Source of the DNA: Monodelphis domestica
Taxonomy: Eukaryota > Chordata > Mammalia > Didelphimorphia > Didelphidae
Length of the DNA stretch: 64,000 nucleotides
NCBI RefSeq assembly: GCF_027887165.1
Contig: NC_077235.1
Location: 8,472,752 to 8,536,751, forward strand
Direction: 5' to 3'
Position numbers and translations under genes: made by a program. Below the pieces are notes generated by a model that had not been told where the DNA came from, ran no database searches, and worked only from the letters and a program-made list of their open reading frames with translations. Positions within the stretch are counted from its first letter, which is position 1, and each line of letters opens with the position of its first letter. Shown here piece after piece: positions 21,806 through 31,409 of this stretch.

Positions 21806-22280
21806 TTCTAGCAAGATTGTGGGAGCAGGCCAAGCTCAGGGGAGCAAACTCTTTAGCAGAGAGGACACCACCGGAGGTATGAGAGACAGTGTGTGTAAAT
21901 AGAGGAGATGGAAGAGGGCAAGGCAAGCTGGGAAGAGGCAGAAATCCAGGAGACAGTAAGTACCTGAAAGCAGGCTGCGCCAGTAGGCTGGAGCTAGAAC
22001 GGAGGCCTTTGAATCCTGTCTGAGCAGAAGAGCTGGCATTTTTGTTCTCAAAGCATATAGAGCCCCTAAAGGTGTTTGAGCAGGGAGGGGTATAGGAGAA
22101 CTTGCTCATCAGGAAGAGTATCTCAGCAGCTGTGGGGCTGATGTATGGGGAAGGGGAGGGACAGGAGCTATTGCAGTGGTCTAAGAGCTCATTGATGTGG
22201 GCCTGAATTGAGGTATTGGAAATGGAAGAATAAAGGCGAGGATAAATGAGGAGCACTGCCCACATTCTCTCTATATTCCC
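21806..22280 (+). repeat. Unclassified interspersed repeat copy
   Basis: It shares the phrase series of the family near 36000 ('aggtgtttgagcagggagggg', 'ggagctattgcagtggtctaagagctcattgatgtgggcctgaattg'). The 187-codon minus ORF here crosses this repeat and is not credited as a gene. Confidence 0.4.
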
Positions 22281-23895
22281 CCTCTTTGAGCCTCCGAGTT
22301 TCTCTTATGATTACCTTGGGGAAAGAAGTACTTAACAGGCTCTAATTCATCTTGTTCTTGCAAATACCTTGCGACTTAGCTGCCGAAGCGCCCAACTAAG
22401 GAAGGTATGTAGATTTAGATGAATCAATACAGCACAGAACTGCACAGCCCACACTAACTAGGCCACTGGAGACTCCCTGGAACAAATGGGATGTGAATGG
22501 GGCCTTGGAAAAGAAGACTGAAAAAAAAGAAAGGGGAGGGGAGAAGAGGAAGAAGCCAGAGCTGTAGTGAATTATGGTTATCATCTGGGGGATGGCGGAT
22601 AGATGAGGTTTCTGTGATGTGTTGGGAAGCAGTTGGGTCTCAGGTTGGACAGGAAGAAATCAGCCTGAGGGATGGTGAGGGGGGAGAGAAGTTGAGATCA
22701 GTGCCTTCATCAGTTTAGAGAATTTCCAATATGGGAAGCTCTATCCACTAATGCACCTCAGCAACTTCTTTGTAACTGGCTGACTTAGAGAGTTGGATGG
22801 CCTTTGGCAGCAGAGAGAGGAGGCCTTGGGGCAGTAGCAGATGGGAAGGGGTCAATGTTAAGCTTCAGGTTCAAGTGGCATTCTAGGAGAGTAAATATAT
22901 ATCTAGATATAAAGCCCTTTAAGTCCGGTAAAGTACATGATGTAACTTAACTCTTGACAATGGCATGAAAATGCTATTTTCCCCCTCCCTGTGGTACCCT
23001 GCCCTTGCATATGGCCACATACTCACACAACCTCACGCACACGCAAAAATGCCCTTCAAGAATTGAACCTGTTCTGTGTAAATCCCAAGAAAAAGCAAGC
23101 TCACAGCTTACCTTTGCATGGCTTCACACTTGACGACCACCAGGCATGTCCCCAGGAAAGGAGCCCTTTACTTCTTTGACTTTGACAAGAAGATCCTTGG
23201 AAGGTTTTTCCTTTGTTCAGCTTTGGTTTTTGTCACTTGTTTTTAGTGACTTTTTATGTTCGGGACACACCCAAGAATGTACCAGGGGAGGTAAAAGCCA
23301 GTAGGATACTCTTAAGACAATTACCTGCTGGGTGTGAGCACAAGTATCAAGGCCACACAGGCCCTTGGATTGAGGCAAAATAAGCCCAGTCACCATGGAA
23401 GGATTTGGGGAGACAATACCCTTTTGCCTTGGAGGTTGTGCAGAGGAGAAGGTTGAAAACATTCAAGACAGGAGACGAGTCAGCCTAATAAAGGACGTTT
23501 TTATTGAAGGTTTGGACATAATAACTCATAGGGGTAGAATTCCCACCAACACATTTGTTTGGCATTTGATCACCTTTCCTGGATGGGGTAGGTACCAACG
23601 TCCACCCAAGAATGAAAAACAAATGAGTCATGGCTATTTTCATGACTAGAGTGTCAAACACTGGGTGAGGAGAAGAATCTTTTCTAGGGCCCCTGAGAAG
23701 CACTGGATGATGGCAATCTGTCTTTGGACCTCAAATGTATTTCCCTTCTCTTTGGAGCACAACCATATGGGGAATCTTTAGGGCTAGACTTTAAAGGTAC
23801 CTGGGGAAGGTAGGGTTTACCCAAAGAAACATAAACAAAGAGCCTCAAAAGAAGAAATACAAATTATTGATAACCATATCAAACCCTGTTCAAAA
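22281..23895. other. No gene recognised
   Basis: Unassigned DNA. A purine patch lies at 22520-22560. The ORFs are short and without domains. Confidence 0.4.
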
Positions 23896-23897
23896 TT

Positions 23898-24092
23898 ATT
23901 TTTTTAAAAAAATTCTTACCTTCTGTCTTAGAATCAATACTAAGTGTCGGTTCCAAGGCAGAAGAGTAGTAAGGGCTAGGAAATTAAAGGTATATGACTT
24001 GCCCAGGGTCACACAGCTGAAGTGACATTTGAAATGAGGATCTTCCAACTCCATATCTGGCTCTCTACCCCTGAGCCACCTAGATGCCCCCC
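23898..24092 (-). repeat. SINE-1/WSINE-like tRNA-derived SINE
   Basis: The minus strand reads 'catctaggtggctcaggggtagagagcc', then 'tgtgaccctgggcaagtcat', then 'ttggaaccgacacttagtattgattctaagacag', then an A-tail. It is an older copy of the family at 52268-52472. Confidence 0.85.
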
Positions 24093-24439
24093 AAATTATA
24101 ACACTATAAATGCAAGTTAAAACAATTCTGTTATATCACTAAACACATCAACAAAAATAGTAAAATGTGGAAAAATATCATGTTGGAGGCATTATGACAA
24201 GATTAAGTGTCATAAGCTAATCTATTGGTAGACTTATAACTCAATCCATTCCTTCTAAAAGATATGAAACAATTCAAGGAATGCTACAAACTTATTCTTA
24301 TTTCTCAATTCTGCAATAGCTCTAACACATCTATTATCTACACACATTTATTATCTAAACACATTTATTAACTAAACACACTTATTATCTATTATCTAAA
24401 TCAAGTTAATTTCTGGGGGGAATAAAAAACAATGCAAAA

Positions 24440-24880
24440 ATAGTTACTCAAAGTTAGGGACCAAATGAATGCACAATAACTAGGATTGGCTCAAATAAAA
24501 TGAAGCATCACTGGGCTAAAAGAAATACCAAACACGAAGAACTTAAGAGAAACTTTGGAATGTTTCAGTGAAGTGATGCAGAGTAAAGAAAGCAGAGCCA
24601 GTAGAACCATATACACATGTAAAATTAAGATAACTATTAAAAACTGCAAAACCCAGGTCAAAAACAATGGAAAATAGTAGCACCAAATTATTAAAATTAA
24701 ACCAGACTTTCCTTTTTTTAAAAACAATAATGCTAAAGCTTACACAATGTAAGCTGGTCTGAAGAATCAATTGCAATCACTCATTTTTTTTTTGCTTAAC
24801 TATTTGGGGAGGGGAATGTACTTTGTAGGTGCTTTGTTTTTTAATTATCTTGTATTTCCTTTATCACAAAAAAAATTATC
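24440..24880 (+). mobile_element. Old L1/HAL1 3' end relic
   Basis: 'gaatgtttcagtgaagtgatgcagagtaaagaaagcagagccagtagaaccatatacac' is an old-L1 3' end phrase, followed by the typical 3' UTR remnant 'tttggggaggggaatg'. Confidence 0.6.
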
Positions 24881-25204
24881 CCAAAAAAACTCATGTAAAG
24901 GGAGGAGCAAAAAAAGAAAAAAAAGAAAAGAACCAAAGGCCTAGCAGGCATAAAATAATGGTCCCCTTCAGTCACCCAACTTTTTTTTGACAAACATAGG
25001 TATCATTTTCATTTCTAATAATGAATGCAATCCAGCCAACTATCACTGCTGGCTTCTGCTTCTGGTGACTGACTTGGAACAAATAGTTGGCTAAGACAAA
25101 TTCAAAAAAAGAAGAAAATAAGGCAGACACAACTGCCTGCTCTCTCCCAATCTTTCTCCTCTCCCTCCCCACTTTAATCTCCCTTTACTCTTCCTCCTTA
25201 CAAC

Positions 25205-28200
25205 TCAGAAAATGTTTGGGCATAAGGCCCAGTTGCGTTTTTCTTTACACTCCCAGTACCCTCCTCTATACATATGGACCAGTTCCCTGGTAATGGGGTC
25301 CTCCTTCTGCTCAAACCACAATGCCTTGTGGAGAGCAGAAGTCCCAGAATCTGTGGCTCTTGCAGCTCTGCCTTCTCTCTTTTTTGTAGAAACACGCTGT
25401 TTTTCTTCCAGGCGCCACTTTTCAGCATTTGCTTCATCCCAATATCCATTCTCCATCAGTCTTTGGTCAGGTCGCAATCGGCTATCAGTGGGAGCTACGC
25501 CATCTTCCAAAGCATTGAGAGTCAGGGCAAACTCTGAAAAATAGTACATGTTCTCAGCATTCTTTGGTAGGGGGTTCCTCTTCCAGAGGATGACCCCAGG
25601 ATCTGCTTCTCTGGCATATTCTTTGGCTGGAAACACTTGGAAACGCTCAACTTTCTCATCCCAGGTTCCCAGAAGAGCAAAGTGGACTTTTTTGGAAGGA
25701 TCAATTACCTGTCCAGTAATCTTCCTGGGCACATCCTGGGAAAGGTAGCTTTGAGGAATAAACTTGAGAATGCACTTGTCTCCTGTCTTGTGATTTGCAA
25801 TTTCTATCTCACCAGACTGATCTATCCACAGTTTTCCTAAAATAATATTGTTCACGGTGGTGAGAGCTTTTTTCCAGGTGTAGTGATGACCAGTGGCATG
25901 GAAGATACAGTGAACAGTCCCACTGGGTGTAATGTCAAGAAATTTGCCATGGAACTTGCCGGTAATTTCAATCTCCTGGTGAAATGTCCAACCATTTCTG
26001 GAATCAACATGGTGTGCTGCAACTGGAGGATGCTGGTTCACTTGCTCACAGAGAGAACGAAAGCCACTCTCCTCTGTTTGGTCCAGCTCAAAGGTCTCCC
26101 CTAGGAGTGGACTGAAAGGCATGTTAGTACGAAACACAGTAGTGGAGTAAGAAGACACGATGAAAGCTCCCACATAACACATCTGTTCTAGGGAGTTTTC
26201 ACATCTGGCAGCTTGGTCTAGTAACTCGTGATATTCTAGATCTTCAGTGAGGCGCTGAAGCATGGACAAAGGCTCACTGAAGTTCACCAGCAATGGGATT
26301 TTGGAGAGCTCTTTTCCAATGTAGTTCTTTATCATGCTCCATAAGTTAAGACTGTAGGTTGGCTTGGATGGAATCTGGATTCTTTTGACCTTTTTGATTT
26401 TTTTCCCATGTTGTTTATATTGTCCACTAGGTCTGCTGGCCCCATGGATCTCACTCTGGGCGTGTGCTTGGCCTGGGTCCCCGGGCACTTTAGCGACTTT
26501 AGGACGAGCACCAGATTCCTGTTTGGCCTCCCCCTTCTCAGTTTCTTTGCCAGCATCACTTTGCAAGGTTCTTTCTAGGCGATTATGCTGCTCTGCCAGC
26601 TGTTCTAAGGCCTCCTCTAGCTGAATGCGCTTTTCTTTCTCAAGCTGCAGGGACTTCTGCCATTTCTCACTCTGTATGAGAACCAACTTTAGGAAATCTT
26701 TACAGATGTTAGTCATTGTACTGGACGTATCTTTGAGGAGCACAGCATGTTCAGTGACCTGCTCCATCTTTGCATGGCTCTCCTTAGGTATCTTAATGCT
26801 CTCTAGCTCCCTGAGGGCACTCTGCAGCACTTGGCCCTGGGAAGCTACTAAGTCAGTGTATGTGGTCACATCATCTACTTTTTGAGAGAGGGTATGCAGG
26901 GACTTCTGCAAATCCATCTTTTCTGCCTGGCGAGAGGAAGTGGATGCTTCCTCTTCCGAATCATCAAAATGGGTGGGCATCTTAACAGCTTTGCCCTTGG
27001 CCAGCGTCAAGGCTTTAATCCAATCTTGCTGCTCGATTTCTGAGTTGGCTCTGAGCCGGTAGGTGTGGGAATCACCATTAGAAATGACAAAGCTGCAAGA
27101 GTCCTCCACCGTTATGGTGGCAGAAGCCAGACTGATGGTGCCCTGGCAAGTATTGTGCATCTCAGCCTTGTCGCAGTAATAGCTGAGCAGTCCATGACTC
27201 AGCATAAACCAGCGGGGCTGGTAACTTTTTAGGCTGTTATTCCACTTGGAGAGCCAACCCTCGAGGGAGTCTGGACCCTGGGCAACTGTTATTCCTATAC
27301 CCAACAAGGAACTTCTTGTGGTCTTGGCTTTCACCACCATCTGGGGTGGGGTTGGGGCCTGGCCCTTGAACCCAGGGGCCAAAGATGAGGTTTTAGTTGG
27401 TTTCAGAGCTGGAGTGGGAGTTTTGGATGGGGCTGCGGTAGCTGCAGCCGCCGCCGCCGCGGCTTTGGCTGGGGCTGGGGCTGGGGCTGGGGCTGGGGCT
27501 GGGGCCGGGGCTGGGGCCGGGGCCGGGGCCGGGGCCTGGGTGGAGGCTGGGACTGCTGCTCGGGCTCGTGATGGAGTAGGCCAAAGCCTGGGCCGCAGGT
27601 CTAAAGACGCAGCTATTCGGCTCATCACTCCTGCCCCCTTCCCGGTTGTAATGCCTGCCCGTCGGCGCCTCGGTTGGACAGGAGAGTGGGTCTCCGCGCC
27701 CCGGTCACCTCGATTTCCACCACCTGGGCCTACCCCGGGTCCCTTGGATTTTCTGGATGGGCTGCTCACCCGAGAATGGACCTCTGCTGAAGCTGCAGCA
27801 ATCATCACCGCCAAGCTAGGGGGCGCCTCTCTGCTGGCGTCTGTTCCAGCTCTGCGCCGCATGGCTCCGGCGTCTCTTGAGGCCTCGGCTTTTTGAGTCT
27901 CTCTCTCTTCAGGCACCCTCTGGTCTGTTTTCTTTTTTGCTCTCGCCCCAGCCTTGGCCGCCACGGCCTCCGCCGCTGCTTTCACCTCCTCTCCCGCCTG
28001 GGCTGCCACTCTGGCCATCACAGCTGCGGTCTCAGCTCGGGCCTCCACAGCCTCGGCCTTTGCTACTGCAGCAGCCGCCGCCGCTTTGGCCACGGCCGCC
28101 GCTGCTCGAGCCGCCGCCACCTCCGCTCGAACCTCGGCCTCCCTCATATCTGGTCCCCCTGACTCGGGGGCTGCTGAGGCTGCCTCATGGCTTACCTCAG

Positions 28201-28264
28201 GCTCTTGGACTTCTCGCCTCTGGCGCTCTGAAGCCATCCCAGCCACCGCACGTAACTTCTTCAT
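25205..28264 (-). CDS. Intronless OSBP-like retrogene, 1,019 codons
   Basis: One open frame carries the whole C-terminal architecture of oxysterol-binding protein (OSBP), a sterol/PI4P exchanger at ER-Golgi contacts. The OSBP gene has many introns, so this is a retrocopy. Numbering is from the ATG at 28264. Residues 44-117 are an Ala-rich, probably helical region; 245-266 a Pro-Ala run; about 334-424 a PH domain ('EGWLSKW', 'YQPRWF'). A coiled coil follows ('SLQLEKEKRIQLEEALEQLA'), and 632-1019 is the ORD, with 'SLNLWSMIKN', 'LLGETFELD', 'EQVNQHPP' (740-747), 'NPLPKNAENMYYFSE' and 'RLRPDQRLMENG'. Compared with OSBP, the FFAT segment is absent, the ORD 'EQVSHHPP' fingerprint is 'EQVNQHPP', and one of two PH arginines is Pro. 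The ATG at 28237 has a better context (G at -3 and +4) and is an alternative start. The frame is open upstream to a TAG at 28421-28423 but has no earlier ATG. Stop is TGA at 25205-25207. Retention of 1,019 codons despite clear divergence suggests function. Confidence 0.88.
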   Translation of the reverse strand: MKKLRAVAGMASERQRREVQEPEVSHEAASAAPESGGPDMREAEVRAEVAAARAAAAVAKAAAAAAVAKAEAVEARAETAAVMARVAAQAGEEVKAAAEAVAAKAGARAKKKTDQRVPEERETQKAEASRDAGAMRRRAGTDASREAPPSLAVMIAAASAEVHSRVSSPSRKSKGPGVGPGGGNRGDRGAETHSPVQPRRRRAGITTGKGAGVMSRIAASLDLRPRLWPTPSRARAAVPASTQAPAPAPAPAPAPAPAPAPAPAPAKAAAAAAAATAAPSKTPTPALKPTKTSSLAPGFKGQAPTPPQMVVKAKTTRSSLLGIGITVAQGPDSLEGWLSKWNNSLKSYQPRWFMLSHGLLSYYCDKAEMHNTCQGTISLASATITVEDSCSFVISNGDSHTYRLRANSEIEQQDWIKALTLAKGKAVKMPTHFDDSEEEASTSSRQAEKMDLQKSLHTLSQKVDDVTTYTDLVASQGQVLQSALRELESIKIPKESHAKMEQVTEHAVLLKDTSSTMTNICKDFLKLVLIQSEKWQKSLQLEKEKRIQLEEALEQLAEQHNRLERTLQSDAGKETEKGEAKQESGARPKVAKVPGDPGQAHAQSEIHGASRPSGQYKQHGKKIKKVKRIQIPSKPTYSLNLWSMIKNYIGKELSKIPLLVNFSEPLSMLQRLTEDLEYHELLDQAARCENSLEQMCYVGAFIVSSYSTTVFRTNMPFSPLLGETFELDQTEESGFRSLCEQVNQHPPVAAHHVDSRNGWTFHQEIEITGKFHGKFLDITPSGTVHCIFHATGHHYTWKKALTTVNNIILGKLWIDQSGEIEIANHKTGDKCILKFIPQSYLSQDVPRKITGQVIDPSKKVHFALLGTWDEKVERFQVFPAKEYAREADPGVILWKRNPLPKNAENMYYFSEFALTLNALEDGVAPTDSRLRPDQRLMENGYWDEANAEKWRLEEKQRVSTKKREGRAARATDSGTSALHKALWFEQKEDPITRELVHMYRGGYWECKEKRNWALCPNIF

Positions 28265-28420
28265 GGCTTCCACCTCCACTACCTCAGACGCCTGGGCGGA
28301 AGTGAGAAGCCCCGAGGCCGGAAGCACGCCTGGCCCAACGGTTACCCTGGGGTTTCCCAGGGCCCTCAGCAGGGGTCGACGCCAGCCTGCCGCAAAGCAA
28401 TCCCTCACCCTCCTGCTGTG
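27400..28420. promoter_or_regulatory. CpG-rich island over the retrogene 5' end
   Basis: CpG is frequent here ('gccgccgccgccgc', 'ccacggccgccgctgctcgagccgccgcc') against near absence in the rest of the window. It covers the retrogene N-terminal codons and first ATG. It may act as a promoter, but it may simply be GC-rich coding sequence. Long antisense ORFs over it are composition artefacts. Confidence 0.55.
27471..27536 (-). repeat. GGGGC(T/C) hexanucleotide repeat, 11 units, coding
   Basis: Eleven GGGGCY units (six GGGGCT, five GGGGCC) read on the plus strand. On the coding minus strand they give 11 Pro-Ala pairs of the retrogene. The G-rich antisense strand could form G-quadruplexes. Confidence 0.95.
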
Positions 28421-28439
28421 CTAAGATTATTACGGCTTG

Positions 28440-28600
28440 CCGTCAAAGCTCCCTTGGGTTACATATTAGCTATGTAACCCTGGGCAAGTAACTAAAGCCT
28501 GTTGGCTTCAGCCCCCCTTCCATAATAATAGCAACTACCTCACAGGGTAGATGGGATAACCCAAATAAGTGCCAGCTAATACTGGCAGTGTTGCCAATAG
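28440..28600 (+). repeat. MIR-like CORE-SINE fragment
   Basis: 'tagctatgtaaccctgggcaagtaactaaagcc' followed by 'aataatagcaactacctcacagggta' matches the MIR core, diverged. Confidence 0.6.
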
Positions 28601-29050
28601 CCCATTTCATAGAAAGCCTGGGGCATGGGATTGCCCCGAATCACAAAAAGGTTGTGATTTGCCCACGGTGGACTTGAGCCCTTGTCCTACCGATTCCAAG
28701 GCCACTCTCCCATGCAGAATCTAGGAAAAGAGTGGATCTTGATCCACTTTGAACCAGAGTCCACACGGGGAAAACCCAGTGGGTGAAGAATGCCTATCCA
28801 TCCCTCCCCCCCCAAAGGGCAGTCAGATAGATGGACCACCCGCAGAGAACAGCAGCAGCATGGGTGTTATGGACAGATGCTGCATGTGAGCCCAGAAGGG
28901 GAAAAGGCTCAGCTCACCCACTACTTTTAATGACCCCAAGCTTTTCTCATCCTTTTGAAATCTGTAGTTCCCCTGTAATTTTACATGGTTCAGAATTATA
29001 AAAGAGGAGGCTCTAAAGAATTCAAGTTACAGGTGATCCAAAGAGCAACA
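28601..29050. other. No gene; diverged MIR-like start
   Basis: 28605-28710 resembles a minus MIR ('cccatttcatagaaagcctggggcatgg', 'gtggacttgagccc'). The rest is unassigned. Confidence 0.35.
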
Positions 29051-29099
29051 GAAAGGCATGGTGGGAATGAGTAAAAAGCTGATGCTTCTGATCAAGGAG

Positions 29100-29100
<1 letters not shown>

Positions 29101-29147
<47 letters not shown>
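29101..29147 (+). repeat. (CA)n microsatellite, about 23 units
   Basis: Uninterrupted AC run of about 47 bp. Confidence 0.97.
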
Positions 29148-29150
<3 letters not shown>

Positions 29151-29194
29151 CTTCCTGACAGTTGTGCAGGGGAAAAAACAAGAAATCAGGACAC

Positions 29195-29345
29195 GCGGGA
29201 AATAGTTAGAATTCTGGTTCAGCCATATACTATGAGTCTGACCTTGGGCAAGTCACTTCTCCTTCCTGGTCCTCAGTTTCCAGCTCTGTAAAATAAGGCA
29301 GTTGGGCTAGGTGACCTCTGAGGTCATTTCCAGGTCTAGAATCCT
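29195..29345 (+). repeat. MIR-like CORE-SINE fragment
   Basis: 'gagtctgaccttgggcaagtcacttctccttcctggtcctcagtttccagctctgtaaaataagg' followed by the tail 'ctaggtgacctctgaggtcatttccaggtctagaatcctatgat'. Confidence 0.85.
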
Positions 29346-29769
29346 ATGATATTATCAACAAAATAAAGGCAGGGAAAAGGAAGCAGCAAGAATGGGGAAT
29401 TTCCCAAGACTAGCCATCTAACAGTGTCTGTCCAACTCACACAAACCAGTGGACCAACTCCATGAATTGAGCATGTCAGATATGTGGCCACAAGACATCT
29501 CCATCCCATTTGCTTTTCCTCGTGAGCATTTTGTATCAAAGTGTCTAAAGAGACTCATTCTTTTTTGCACACACGTATGATTTGAGAGGCAACCCAGAAA
29601 GCTGCTCTGTTCTCTTCTCTCTCTCTTCAGCAGACACTGCTCATGGGCAGAGAGAGGGCAATGCTGCATTTGGAACTGTATCACACTTGAGGTGACAACT
29701 CTGAGCCCGTTTCTTTAATAGCCAATGTCTTCCCTTGATGCCGCCGTATGGGTAGTTGCAAGTCACAGA

Positions 29770-29995
29770 CTACCACAGGATGCAGAGAGTCCCAGTTGTG
29801 CATTCCTTTAGAGTTTTTGGTTCTTGCCCTTTAACTCTGGATGTTAGTCTTTTCTTACATTTGAGCCAAAATTTTCCTCCCTGTGAAGACTACCCATTGT
29901 TCCTGACTTTGTCCTCTGGAGCTATTTGGACAGTTCTTTGAATGCTTCAAGATAGCTCTCATGTTTCCCTTCAGTCTTCTCTAGTATAGAATTTT
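29770..29995 (-). mobile_element. CR1-type LINE fragment
   Basis: 'ttttcttacatttgagccaaaattttcctccctgtgaagactacccattgttcctgactttgtcctctggagctatttggac' and 'agatagctctcatgtttcccttcagtcttctct' are CR1 reverse-strand phrases. Confidence 0.65.
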
Positions 29996-30044
29996 ATTTA
30001 CTCAGCAAACATCTGACTAAGGTCCTCTTAGATACAAGGTACTA

Positions 30045-30305
30045 CAATGGGCACTGAGGCCATGACATGGTGGTAGAGTAAAGAGCACTGGACCTAAACT
30101 CTGAAAGTCTCCATTCAAATCCTGCCTTGCACATGTACTAGCAGGTGTAGATAACCCTGAACAAGTCTCTGAATCATTCTCAACCTCAGTTTCCTCATCT
30201 GTAAAATGGGAATACAGCCCCCACGGAATTGTTATGGAAATCAAAGGAGATAGCATGTGTAAAGCACTTTGCAAACCTCAAAGTGCTATATAATACTAGC
30301 TTTAT
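30045..30305 (+). repeat. MIR/THER CORE-SINE, nearly full length
   Basis: Head 'catggtggtagagtaaagagcactggacct', core 'aacctcagtttcctcatctgtaaaatggga' and tail 'gtaaagcactttgcaaacctcaaagtgctatataa'. Confidence 0.88.
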
Positions 30306-30960
30306 TATTTTTACTCAGGCTTTTATTATTATTACACTTTTTGTAATTATTATTGCAGTGTAACAGCAGCACATAAAGGAGAGGAGAAAAGAAAAAGAGG
30401 AGGCAGCATCTAAACTGGGATTTTGGCTCAAGGAGGAACTTGAACCAAAGCAGAATGCAGGGGAGGGGAAGGGAGGGGAGATGTGCAGAAATCTATTTGA
30501 AGAGAAGAGATTTTTTTACATTCAATTTATCACACTGAATGGGACCTGCATGAGAGGTACAGAGACAAGAGAGTACAAATGAGTATGAGGGAAAGAAAGT
30601 GACCAAAGTACTCACCAAGCTGGTCACCTCAACCTCCAAAGTCAAGTGAGACAAGAGAGCTCTTGTCCTTTGCCACAGGGGCCTGAAGGGAGGCTACAGC
30701 TCAACAACACAAAGACCAAAGATGGGACACGATTCATTCAGTTCCTTTCTTTGTATCTATTAAGTCCTAGTCCTACTGAGTACTGGAATGGGAGCCTGGA
30801 AAACACAACAAGGCAACAAAGCTTGAACTTCATTTTCTCAACTGGAGATTGACCCACAGATGAGTATTTCTGCCTCTATAATGCTGCACAAGAATAAAAG
30901 GGATTAAGCTGTTCGTAGATCCTTTGACCCAAAAGTCCTGCCACTGCATGATATTTGGCA
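30306..30960. other. No gene recognised
   Basis: Unassigned DNA with a short G-rich patch (30460-30480). Confidence 0.4.
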
Positions 30961-30964
30961 AGGT

Positions 30965-31110
30965 CCAGGGGACAATGGATTTAGAGTGGGAAGGTACCTC
31001 AAGGGTCACTTAATTCAACCCACCCATTCTACAGAGAAGGACACTAAGGTTAAGTTGCTTGCCCACCAGTCACACTACATGCAGTAAGTGGAAGAGATGG
31101 CAGTCTCATA
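30965..31110 (-). repeat. MIR-like CORE-SINE fragment
   Basis: 'gatttagagtgggaaggtacctcaagggtcacttaattcaaccc', then 'cattctacagagaaggacactaaggttaagttgcttgccc', the reverse strand of the core. Confidence 0.7.
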
Positions 31111-31320
31111 AATGACAAAATATTCATGGTATCAATTCTTAGTGGTAGACAAGAACTGGAAACAAAAGGGGTGCCCACTGATCAGACAATGGCTTGAGCA
31201 AACTTTGGCATATGAATGCAATAGTATTCAGCAGTAAGAAAAGATGACTGTGGGGAATTCCAATGACATGGGTTGCACTAAATAATGCAGAGAAAAGTAA
31301 ACAAAAGAATAGTATGAGTC
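31111..31320 (+). mobile_element. Old L1 3' end relic
   Basis: 'gtggtagacaagaactggaaacaaaaggggtgcccactgatcagacaatggcttgagcaaactttggcatatgaatgcaatagtatt' matches, with decay, the intact ORF2 end (58255-58345). Confidence 0.7.
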
Positions 31321-31409
31321 AGTCCAAGAAGCATTTATTAAGTCCTATTATGTGCTAAGGGACACAAAATCAAAACCATATGCACTTCCTCCCCTCAAGG
31401 AGCTTACTT

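Noticed and set aside
21702-22265. 187-codon minus-strand ORF
   Set aside because: Ser/Pro/Leu-rich composition and overlap with an L2 3' end and an unclassified repeat suggest chance.
28265-28408. Upstream extension of the OSBP-like frame beginning with GTG at 28408
   Set aside because: A nuclear mammalian gene would not normally start at GTG. The first ATG in frame is at 28264.
27246-28424. Long antisense plus-strand ORFs (up to 216 codons) over the retrogene N-terminus
   Set aside because: They mirror the GC- and repeat-rich coding strand (poly-Ala, Gly-Ala runs) and have no domain.
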